Source: Pseudomonas vancouverensis (lineage in GTDB: Bacteria > Pseudomonadota > Gammaproteobacteria > Pseudomonadales > Pseudomonadaceae). Taken from it: 64,000 nt of DNA. Made by a program: the position numbers and the translations under genes. The stretch spans positions 434,001-498,000 of the forward strand of contig NZ_RRZK01000032.1 in NCBI RefSeq assembly GCF_004348895.1, given 5' to 3'. Below are positions 45,134-52,586 of this stretch, one piece after another. The notes beneath the pieces are model-generated. The model worked only from the letters and a program-made list of their open reading frames with translations, was not told where the DNA came from and ran no database searches. How positions within the stretch are numbered: the first letter of the stretch is position 1; each line of letters begins with the position of its first letter.

Positions 45134-45511
45134 ATGATTGAAGATCTGCTGCCCGTCCTGCGTGATCGTTACCCAACGTTTTTCTGCAGTGCGCCTCTTC
45201 GCGAAATCGGATGCCTGCCAGGTTGGCTGGATTTAATCGATGAGCTTTGTCGCACGCTGAAAACTTACATGGATGCTCACCCTGAGCTGCCGCCGATTCA
45301 GGTGCGTCAGGTCAAGGAAAAATTCGGGGGGTTACGCTTCTACTATTCCGGAGGTGATATGGCTTGCCGTGAAGCAGTCGCGAGGGCAGAAGAAAGGTCA
45401 TTATCGACCTGCGAGGTCTGTGGGCACGTCGGGACTTTGGGAGGGGAGCACTGGCTCAGCGTACGGTGCCTTGATCACGTCAACTGGTCACCCTCAAGCG
45501 GCTGCGCATGA
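45134..45511 (+). CDS. Small putative zinc-binding protein
   Basis: 125-aa protein. The middle segment VRQVKEKFGGLRFYYSGGD is a sequence I recall from prophage and island hypothetical proteins. The end has a possible zinc site: CEVCG (CxxC) and, 18 residues on, RCLDH (CxxH). ATG 45134 chosen because the upstream part of the frame overlaps the previous gene. 27 nt before the antitoxin-like gene; the two might be a pair. Confidence 0.65.
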   Translation: MIEDLLPVLRDRYPTFFCSAPLREIGCLPGWLDLIDELCRTLKTYMDAHPELPPIQVRQVKEKFGGLRFYYSGGDMACREAVARAEERSLSTCEVCGHVGTLGGEHWLSVRCLDHVNWSPSSGCA

Positions 45512-45538
45512 GCTCACGGAAAGCTCGTCGTTGAATCC

Positions 45539-45949
45539 ATGAAAACAGACATTTGGGGCACTGTGAATTTGCCTTCGCCAGGCATTGAATTTCACGATGT
45601 CGTTAGGCACCGTATGCCTTTTCCCTCATTTCGATTTCTAGCCGAGATGTTGTGTATCGATGAAGATCTGCTTGGTAAGCGCATGGGGATGTCTTCCGCA
45701 CTCTTATCGAACGCAACGACTGTAGGATTTTTTCCTCTGAGCGAGAGCCGACGCCTGTATGGATTGATCGTTGCTCTACAGGCGTCCTGCGAACTGTTCG
45801 AAGGCGATGTCCAGGCAGCCGGGGTTTTCCTACGCTCGCCGCTGCGTTGTTTTAACTCAAATGCACCTTTAGAAATGCTCATTACCGAGGAGGGCGCGAG
45901 CGCCGTGATCGATCTGATCGGACAGCTCGAACACGGTGTCCTCACCTGA
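45539..45949 (+). CDS. Xre/MbcA/ParS-type antitoxin-like protein, no RES toxin next to it
   Basis: 136-aa protein. The C-terminal part fits the antitoxin toxin-binding domain (DUF2384): FLRSPLRCFNSNAPLEMLIT then EGASAVIDLIGQLEHG. The N-terminal part has the helical HTH-like order of Xre antitoxins (LLGKRMGMSSALLSNATTV). Such antitoxins normally sit directly before a RES-domain NAD-degrading toxin. None is encoded in the following 700 nt, so this is an orphan or pairs with an unrecognised toxin, perhaps the preceding gene. Confidence 0.68.
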   Translation: MKTDIWGTVNLPSPGIEFHDVVRHRMPFPSFRFLAEMLCIDEDLLGKRMGMSSALLSNATTVGFFPLSESRRLYGLIVALQASCELFEGDVQAAGVFLRSPLRCFNSNAPLEMLITEEGASAVIDLIGQLEHGVLT

Positions 45950-46002
45950 ATGGTTTCTATTTTATGGGGCAACGAACACGGCATTTGGAGGAGGTTGAAC
46001 CC

Positions 46003-46173
46003 TTGAAAGAAGATTGTGCGGTAATCCAGATCCTCGATTTCTTGGCGGATGACATTCTTCACCGACCCGAACAATTGCAGCCTTTGAACTGTGAGTTGAT
46101 CGCCCGCATTACCTCTCTCGTAGGCGATCTAGACGTTGATCTGAATGTACCGCTTGTGGTCGATGATGAATGA
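46003..46173 (+). CDS. Orphan PrlF-like antitoxin tail protein
   Basis: 56-aa protein from TTG 46003, which has GGAGGAGG 8 nt upstream; the ATG at 45964 (69 aa) has no ribosome site. The sequence ILDFLADDILHRPEQL and the acidic end DLDVDLNVPLVVDDE resemble the C-terminal toxin-binding half of PrlF (SohA), the antitoxin of YhaV. The AbrB-like DNA-binding half is absent, and no YhaV-like gene follows. Confidence 0.58.
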   Translation: MKEDCAVIQILDFLADDILHRPEQLQPLNCELIARITSLVGDLDVDLNVPLVVDDE

Positions 46174-46253
46174 TGTGGGCAAGATCTCTGATCTTCGTCA
46201 AATTCGGGGTTCACAAGTTCATGCTACGCAAAACCTCGTAATAAGGGAAAGTG

Positions 46254-46601
46254 ATGTATAGGGAGCGTGATTTAGCCATTTGGTGTTCAGTGCATGAGGC
46301 ATGTGGTGTCACTGAGTTTGTGCGGTTGGTTGAAGATGCGCTCACCAGCTACAAGCGTGTACCTATATACGATTGGCCGACTCGAGTTACCGTATCCGAA
46401 CTCGGGTTACCGTGCGTTCAGGTATTGCAAAACGTAGTGAGCAGTCGAGGTTTATATGCCAGCATCTCAGAGGATTACATCGAGATCGGATCCCGTCTGA
46501 CAAATCATCTGTCTCATCAAATGCAATGGCATCTCGTGGTCAATGACCTGGCCACTGAGCACATGAAGGAGGATCAATTGGGCAGAGATTTAGGGCTGTA
46601 A
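46254..46601 (+). CDS. Small hypothetical protein
   Basis: 115-aa frame from ATG 46254, with AAGGGAAAG just upstream. Mixed helical protein without membrane segment; unrecognised. It lies where a toxin would be expected after the PrlF-like gene, but its sequence (MYRERDLAIWCSVHEACG...) does not resemble YhaV or RES. Confidence 0.5.
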   Translation: MYRERDLAIWCSVHEACGVTEFVRLVEDALTSYKRVPIYDWPTRVTVSELGLPCVQVLQNVVSSRGLYASISEDYIEIGSRLTNHLSHQMQWHLVVNDLATEHMKEDQLGRDLGL

Positions 46602-46644
46602 CTGGCTCACATAGCTGACGTGCCGCCTCACCTTCCCGCCGTCC

Positions 46645-46815
46645 CTATTCCAGAGATTTGTCGTTACTCAGATGCTTGATCAGTGCTTCTCGAAGAACGT
46701 CCAAGGCCGTCAGCAATCGCCGCTTCTCCCTTGGGTCATCACCCTCAGGGACAAAGCCTTCGCAGTGCCGCAACAAAGTCTCACAGTCGTTGGTGTTCAA
46801 ATCAAATTCAATCAT
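46645..46815 (-). CDS. Small 56-aa acidic hypothetical protein
   Basis: Starts ATG 46815, overlapping the stop of the upstream gene (sharing ATGATTGA), so it is translationally coupled. The product contains LNTNDCETLLRHCEGFVPEG and DDPREKRRLLTALDVLREAL: a helical protein. Similar short proteins occur in islands and prophages as I recall, function unknown. Confidence 0.6.
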   Translation of the reverse strand: MIEFDLNTNDCETLLRHCEGFVPEGDDPREKRRLLTALDVLREALIKHLSNDKSLE

Positions 46816-47224
46816 TCATGCGTGCCTCTCTGTGCGCAGCAAGGTGCTGCATCTCTCGAACCCAACCCCGAAGAAAACGACGCCGGACACTCGCATAACT
46901 CCCCTCTGGCAGCCTCGTAGAAAGTGGGCTCGCCGCTTCGAATCGCTCACGCCAAGGTTGGGGGATGTGTTGGCTAAGTATGATGACGAAAGGATAGCCA
47001 TCGCACCCGACAAATTGTGTTTCCGGGACTAGTTCGCCCAGGGCATCGACGGACATGGAGCATGCATCACCAATCGGGCTCTTGAGATCCAGTTGAGCAA
47101 TCTCATCAAGCAAGGTCAGCAGTGGTTTCGCTTCTTTAGCGCCAGGGCGCAAGCCCTCAAGCGTCCACAGCGGTTCCCGCCGTTTGCGTTCGCGCTGCCA
47201 TAACGTATTTAGATCGGTATTCAT
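46808..47224 (-). CDS. Hypothetical protein
   Basis: 138-aa frame from ATG 47224. Arg-rich ends and a middle with LVPETQFVGCDGYPFVIILS; no signal peptide, no named domain. It ends MND with an 8-nt overlap to the 56-aa gene, so the two form a small operon running against the upstream cluster. Confidence 0.58.
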   Translation of the reverse strand: MNTDLNTLWQRERKRREPLWTLEGLRPGAKEAKPLLTLLDEIAQLDLKSPIGDACSMSVDALGELVPETQFVGCDGYPFVIILSQHIPQPWRERFEAASPLSTRLPEGSYASVRRRFLRGWVREMQHLAAHREARMND

Positions 47225-47249
47225 CAGTGTTTCCTAGCCATATGGGAAA

Positions 47250-47337
47250 TTGCATGGGCTTGACCACCCATTTGCATTGCCGCTGACCAGCCTATTGCAT
47301 CCGATCTGACCTATCGTTTGCATTCGACTTGACCAGC
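47250..47337. repeat. Four direct repeats, 22-23 bp period
   Basis: TTGCAT begins at 47250, 47272, 47295 and 47318, each followed 5-7 nt later by CTTGACC, CTGACC, CTGACC and CTTGACC. The arrangement resembles the iterated transposase-binding sites at an IS21-type end. No matching end or istAB genes of another element are nearby. Confidence 0.7.
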
Positions 47338-47454
47338 GCAAGCCGTATTGACTACCGGCAGGGAGCGGACCCATAGCTGCCAGGTGTTGGAGCTGTCGCT
47401 GAATTGACCCAGCTGCCGAGATGTCCTCGGCCCAGTCTGATTGCTTGCAAGCCA

Positions 47455-47624
47455 TTGCCTGTGCTGGATTTGCTCATCCGTAGTGTGGGCCGGATCATGG
47501 CATTGCCACCGTTTGTGCGTCGACACGCCAAGACGTACCGCAACATCAGCCACATACCGCTGCTTTTCGGTCACTGGTTTCACCGATTGAATTTTGAATC
47601 CTTCGGGGCGCGCGGATTGCTCAT
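47455..47624 (-). pseudogene. IS3-family OrfA remnant
   Basis: ATG 47624 with GGAGGCG upstream begins MSNPRAPK, then a frame change is needed to continue GFKIQSVKPVTEKQRYVADVAVRLGVSTHK, the start and helix-turn-helix of IS3-type OrfA. Homology ends after about 45 residues; no OrfB is present. A decayed insertion sequence fragment. Confidence 0.65.
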
Positions 47625-47699
47625 CGCCTCCTAATTGGCCTCATCTAAGGTAACGAGGTATCTAAGAAGCCCGAGGGATTCAAGTTGCGGGTACGCCAG

Positions 47700-48017
47700 T
47701 TACAGTGTCAAATCGAGTAAGGCCGCCCCTAGCGTTTTACCATGAGCATCCAGGGCTAGGGAGCGGGTCACGCCACCACGGAGAACGCCGGGCAGGACGA
47801 AGTTAAGTGCATAAACGTTGGGCAATTCGTATCTACGTATGGGGAGATTTTGCTGACCCAGCAGTTCGGAAAAATGCTCGGTGACCCTTGCAATCGTCAG
47901 CCGCTGGCACAGGAGCTGATAGTCCTCGGCACGAAAGGCAACCACTGAGATGTTGGAGGTATCACCCTTGTCACCCGTTCGAGAATGAGCCAATTCACGC
48001 AGCTTGATGCGATTCAT
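47700..48017 (-). CDS. AtuA-related small subunit
   Basis: 105-aa protein that matches the C-terminal domain of AtuA-like proteins: LRELAHSRTGDKGDTSNISV at the start, then GGVTRSLALDAHGKTLG. In many relatives this domain is fused to the DUF1446 part; here it is a separate gene overlapping the larger one by 4 nt. AtuA/Liu proteins act in acyclic terpene and leucine/isovalerate-type breakdown, with biochemical role not settled. Confidence 0.85.
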   Translation of the reverse strand: MNRIKLRELAHSRTGDKGDTSNISVVAFRAEDYQLLCQRLTIARVTEHFSELLGQQNLPIRRYELPNVYALNFVLPGVLRGGVTRSLALDAHGKTLGAALLDLTL

Positions 48018-49378
48018 ACAATGTTCTCCACATGCACCTGTTGGCTGACGTTTTCGCGTTGCAAAAATAACGAAGCGACCGCCACCACCTGACGTATCGA
48101 CTTGGCTGCTCCTCCACCGCCATATGGCCCATTGGTATACAGGCTTTCTACTTCATTCCCGATACGAACCGCGTCGCTGCGATCAGCGCAACGGCCTGCT
48201 ACCCGGAGGCGCACCTCCCAAGGCTCGCTGTCAGCACGAAAGCTTAAATCGTTGCCATGTAAGGCATCAACACCGATCAATTCGGCGCGAATCTCCTCAC
48301 ACGCCACGCCAATCAAATTCAAGCGTTTGAGCACAATTTCGCGAGCCAATTGTCCACGGGCCAGTGCGCCCGGTCCGCCATATGACATTTGTCCTTCGCC
48401 AATCCAGCCATCAAGAAACCCTACGGAAACCTTCAGCGACTTGGGACGAACGCGGCCAGTGGCGCCCTGAGCACACACCTCATTGATTCCCTGAGTCGCA
48501 AATGACACCCCTGAAAAGTCAGCACTGACATCCGGTGTCAGGTAGGCGGCCGGATCATGGATTTCATAGATCATTTGTTCAGTGCACGTAGCAGTATCGA
48601 TACGTCCTCCCGAGCCCGCCACCTTGCTGATCACTGCATTGCCCGTGGCGTCAACTTCTGCCAATGGGAACCCCAGGCGCTCCAGATCTGGTACATCCTT
48701 GACGCCGGGATCCGCGAAATAGCCGCCGCTGATTTGTCCCGCACACTCAAGCAAATGCCCTACTAACGTACCGCGCCCCAGCCGCACCCAGTCATCCGCT
48801 GCCCAGCCGAACTCAAACATCTGCGGCGCCAAAAAAAGTGAAGGGTCCGCCACCCGCCCGGTGATGATGATGTCAGCATCGGCCTGCAAGGCTTCAACGA
48901 TCCCTTCAGCGCCGAGGTATGCATTGGCCGAAATCAGTTGCTCGCCCAACGACGCTAGCGTTTTTCCGTTATCCAACTTGTGCGAGGGGTCGCGCAGCAG
49001 TATTTGCAGCACATCGTCGCCGGTTAACGCAGCCACTTTGAGCCCAGACAATCCCAGTTGTGCGGCGATCCGGCGTACCTCCTGCGCCGCGGCCAACGGG
49101 TTCGCCGCCCCCATATTAGTGATCACCCGCAAGCGACGGCGGCCCCCATCGATACCTCGACCAACAAACGGCAGAACCCGGCGCATACGTTCGCTCAGTA
49201 GCGGATCGAATCCTGCCTCTGGATCTACAAGCCGCGCCTGTTGTGCCAAAGCAATAGTGCGTTCTGCCAGGCACTCGAACACCAGGTAATCCAGTTCGCC
49301 ATCTTCTGCCAGTTCTATGGCCGGTTCGATACGGTCGCCGGAATAACCGGCACCACTGCCGATACGTATAGTTCTCAT
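48014..49378 (-). CDS. AtuA-family protein (DUF1446)
   Basis: 454-aa protein with the family start RIGSGAGYSGDRIEPAIELA and the ITNMGAANP and IITGRVADPSL segments. ATG 49378 has GGAG 8 nt upstream. It is coupled to the small AtuA-like gene. Family members occur in acyclic terpene utilisation and related acyl-CoA pathways, but many are of unknown function; the neighbours here (porin, peptidase, peptide transporter) do not include citronellyl- or geranyl-CoA enzymes. Confidence 0.88.
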   Translation of the reverse strand: MRTIRIGSGAGYSGDRIEPAIELAEDGELDYLVFECLAERTIALAQQARLVDPEAGFDPLLSERMRRVLPFVGRGIDGGRRRLRVITNMGAANPLAAAQEVRRIAAQLGLSGLKVAALTGDDVLQILLRDPSHKLDNGKTLASLGEQLISANAYLGAEGIVEALQADADIIITGRVADPSLFLAPQMFEFGWAADDWVRLGRGTLVGHLLECAGQISGGYFADPGVKDVPDLERLGFPLAEVDATGNAVISKVAGSGGRIDTATCTEQMIYEIHDPAAYLTPDVSADFSGVSFATQGINEVCAQGATGRVRPKSLKVSVGFLDGWIGEGQMSYGGPGALARGQLAREIVLKRLNLIGVACEEIRAELIGVDALHGNDLSFRADSEPWEVRLRVAGRCADRSDAVRIGNEVESLYTNGPYGGGGAAKSIRQVVAVASLFLQRENVSQQVHVENIV

Positions 49379-49483
49379 TAGAATAACTCCAAAGTGCAAC
49401 GCGGGCAGGGTGCATACGCACCAGGCGCGCCTGTGAAATGGATAAGGAAACGCTGAGGGGCCGTTGGTTCTACAAGCCCGTGG

Positions 49484-50854
49484 TTAAAAGAGGGCGATGG
49501 CGTAGTTGAATATCAGGCGGTTCTGATCAACATTACCGGCTACGTCACTTCGCAACATCGCATTGCGCAGGTTTATACTAAGCCCCTTTATCGGTCCTGA
49601 TTGAATGACATAACTCAGGGCAATGTCTCTCTCCCACTCGGAGAGTGATCCATTTGCCGAGCGAATATTATTACCATTGAGGTAGGTGACGCCCGCGCTC
49701 AGCCCGGGTACGCCTAACGCGGCAAAGTCATAGTTGTACTGACCGTAAACGGTACTCTCGCCGGATCGGCTGAAGTTCGTAAGCTGGCGTTCGGTGATCA
49801 AATAGGTTCCGGCGCCGGATGAACCTCGATAGACATCACCTTGGTTAATAAACGGGAAATTACTGTCACCATTAACTTTCTGGTACGCCGCTGTAATGGC
49901 GCTGCCCCCAATGCCGTAAGTAAGGCTTGCACTCCAGGTCCGGTTATCCACTTCTCCGCGATTGATCGGAACCCCGGCGGAGGTACCGTAATATCCGCTG
50001 GCAAGATAGCCATCGGCTCGGCCCGACGCACTGCTGTTTTTACCATCGGAAATGCTGTACCAATAGCGAAGTTCGGTTTTCAGGGTGCCGACGGGGAGAC
50101 TCATGTCGTGGATAACGCCAAGAAAGTGTTGAGCGTAAAAGTCTTGAAGTTGGCCATAGTAATATTGCCCCAGCAGGTTTTTCGACAGTTGGTAGTCCGC
50201 ACCGCCATAGTAAAACTTGTTGGTGTCTGCGCCAAAGCGTGCCCCGGACATGGAAAGCGGATCATCGTCGGTAGAGGCGCGCCCTTTGGCGCTTTTCAAC
50301 TGCCCCGCGATAAGGATCAGCCCATCCAATTCCTTGGAGGTGATCTGGCCGCCGGTATAGGTTTGCGGAAGCAATCGACCATCATTGCTGACAACCACAG
50401 GCAACTTCGGCAGCAACGTACCCACCTTAGCTTCTGTTTTAGAGATCTTGACCTTTCCTGTCAGACCCACATTGCCAAAGTCACTGACGGCTTTATTATC
50501 ACTGTCGACCGGAAACAGGTTGCCAGCTCCTGCATTCGGGCTTGGGTTACGGCTACTGTTATTGGTGCCAGACTTGCCACCGCCGTCCAATCTAATCCCG
50601 AGGAGGCCAAGGGCATCAACTCCGAACCCCACAGTGCCGGGTGTATAGCCCGATTGAAAGTCGAGCCTGAAACCTTGCCCCCACTCGTTTTGTTTGGGAT
50701 AGGAATTGGGGCTTCGATAGTCACTGTTGTAATACATATTGCGCAAACTTATAGTTGCCTTGCTGTCTTCAATAAACCCTGCCGCGCGAGCGGAGGCTGA
50801 AGCCGTACAAAGTAAAACGGGGAGCGCTATGATCGCTGATTTTATATTTGACAT
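49484..50854 (-). CDS. OprD-family outer-membrane porin
   Basis: 456-aa porin. Signal peptide at 1-24 (cleavage after ARA, before AGFIEDSKA), then the OprD start SKATISLRNMYYNSDYR and the beta-barrel pattern with a C-terminal Phe (FNYAIALF) for outer-membrane insertion. OprD porins take up basic amino acids, peptides or small carboxylates. Next to a peptide transporter and peptidase, a peptide substrate is the natural guess. Confidence 0.93.
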   Translation of the reverse strand: MSNIKSAIIALPVLLCTASASARAAGFIEDSKATISLRNMYYNSDYRSPNSYPKQNEWGQGFRLDFQSGYTPGTVGFGVDALGLLGIRLDGGGKSGTNNSSRNPSPNAGAGNLFPVDSDNKAVSDFGNVGLTGKVKISKTEAKVGTLLPKLPVVVSNDGRLLPQTYTGGQITSKELDGLILIAGQLKSAKGRASTDDDPLSMSGARFGADTNKFYYGGADYQLSKNLLGQYYYGQLQDFYAQHFLGVIHDMSLPVGTLKTELRYWYSISDGKNSSASGRADGYLASGYYGTSAGVPINRGEVDNRTWSASLTYGIGGSAITAAYQKVNGDSNFPFINQGDVYRGSSGAGTYLITERQLTNFSRSGESTVYGQYNYDFAALGVPGLSAGVTYLNGNNIRSANGSLSEWERDIALSYVIQSGPIKGLSINLRNAMLRSDVAGNVDQNRLIFNYAIALF

Positions 50855-51094
50855 GTCCGTGCTCGCTTTAGATAGCTGCAGTCGATCAGGTGAATAACGA
50901 AGACGACGTTGATCTTCGGTCCGTGATGAAGCAGCCATCCTATCAAAGATTATTTTTGTTATTTGTGAGTGGCCAGTGACGAAACTTATTAACCAATTCT
51001 TGTGTTTTATAGGCCCTGCGATGTGAGCTTGCCGGTTGTTTCTTGCAGGGCACTATAAGTAGTGATGCCTTGAACGCTCGCTGTGAGTAATGGG

Positions 51095-52489
51095 TTACTT
51101 CAAGGCAAACTCGCTTGTTTTATGCGTTGAAAGCTCCCTCAGGATTTTCGTCCAGGCCCGCAAACCTTTTTCCACAGATTCCAGTCGGAAAAATTCGTTA
51201 GGGGCATGAACGGGCTCATCAGGAAGATTGAATCCGAACATCAACGTACCGATGTCCAACATCTCTTGAAAAATTGATGTAATCGGCACTGTTGCACCCA
51301 GACGAACATGAATAGGCCGCAAGCCCATTTCTGCCTGGAGTACTCGTTCGGCCGAGAGTACCAGAGGACTCAGGGGGGAAAGAGTCGAGGCAGGCGAGCC
51401 CGTACCAACGTACGAGAAACTGATTTGCACGCCTTTCGGGCAATGGGCAATCAGGTGTTTTCGCACAGACTCAATGGCCCGTATCGGGTCCTGCCCGGAT
51501 ACCGTACGGATCGTGATTTTTGCATGGGCCTGGGCAGGAACGATGGTTTTCACCCCATTGCCGGTGTATCCCCCCCACATCCCGTTCACTTCAATGGATG
51601 GCCGCAGCGTAAGTTGCTCGCGGGTGGTGTAAGCCGGATCACCATGAGCGACGGCACCGACGTGATCAAGGAAGGCTCGTTGGTCGAACGGGAAGGCTGC
51701 CGTATCTTCAATTTGTCGTTGGGTCGGCGCAGTGGCGTCAATATCAAAATCCTTGACCGTTACTGTGCCGTCCGAGGAGTGCAGCGATGTCACGATCGCC
51801 GCCATATCATGGAGCGCATTGCGCACAGCGCCGCCATAACGACCGGAGTGCATGTCGCCCTTGGCAGCCCGGATAGAGAATTCCAAGGCATTGTTGCCTC
51901 GGGCGCCGGTATTGATGGTGGGGATTTCCCGGCTCGCCCGTCCCCCGTCTGCGGAGAGAACCCCATCGGCCTGCAGCAGTTCTCTGTACTTGTCCACGAT
52001 GGCACGCAGTGATGGGCTGCCGGTTTCTTCTTCACCCTCAATGAAGAATTTCACATTGATTGGGCAATCTCCTTCAACGGCCAGGAAGGCCGCCACGGTC
52101 TCGATGGCGATGGCCGTGGAGCCTTTTACATCAGAAGAACCCCGCGCAAAGAGGCAGCCATCGCGAATCGTCGGCTCGAACGGTGGCGAGAGCCACTCTT
52201 CCAGAGGGTCTGCTGGCTGTACGTCGTAGTGGCCATAGATGATGATGGTCGGCTTGCCGGGGGCGCGAAGTGATTCACCATAAACCGCAGGCTGGCCCCC
52301 GCCATCCAGCAATTGAACGTTATCCAGACCGATTTCGGTGAATCGCTGCACAAGGAAGTTTCTGGCCTCGTGCATGCTGTCATCGAAACCTGGATCAGCA
52401 CTGACACTTGGAATTCTCAGAAAGTCTTTCATCCAGTCGAGGATGGGCGTTTGTTTATCTAATAGATGAGTTATTACCTGATCGTTCAT
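51095..52489 (-). CDS. M20-family dipeptidase
   Basis: 464-aa cytoplasmic metallopeptidase. Metal ligands appear in YGHYDVQP (His, Asp), GSSDVKGS, EGEEETGS (catalytic Glu pair) and a late His region; a dimerisation domain lies at about 200-320. It resembles M20 peptidases of the PepV/carnosinase side, which cleave di- and tripeptides or acyl-amino acids. Its place beside the peptide ABC transporter suggests it hydrolyses the imported substrate. Confidence 0.9.
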   Translation of the reverse strand: MNDQVITHLLDKQTPILDWMKDFLRIPSVSADPGFDDSMHEARNFLVQRFTEIGLDNVQLLDGGGQPAVYGESLRAPGKPTIIIYGHYDVQPADPLEEWLSPPFEPTIRDGCLFARGSSDVKGSTAIAIETVAAFLAVEGDCPINVKFFIEGEEETGSPSLRAIVDKYRELLQADGVLSADGGRASREIPTINTGARGNNALEFSIRAAKGDMHSGRYGGAVRNALHDMAAIVTSLHSSDGTVTVKDFDIDATAPTQRQIEDTAAFPFDQRAFLDHVGAVAHGDPAYTTREQLTLRPSIEVNGMWGGYTGNGVKTIVPAQAHAKITIRTVSGQDPIRAIESVRKHLIAHCPKGVQISFSYVGTGSPASTLSPLSPLVLSAERVLQAEMGLRPIHVRLGATVPITSIFQEMLDIGTLMFGFNLPDEPVHAPNEFFRLESVEKGLRAWTKILRELSTHKTSEFALK

Positions 52490-52586
52490 ATAGTTTCTCT
52501 TCTCTCTCTGAGTGATCGAAATGGTTTTTGGGCAAAGCGGTGCCCGGCGCGTGAACTAACGTTCGCGCGCGGGTGATACCGATCGT

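Noticed and set aside
46254..46601. The 115-aa protein as the YhaV toxin of the PrlF-like gene
   Set aside because: Its sequence does not resemble YhaV or other RelE-type toxins, and the gap is 80 nt rather than the usual overlap.
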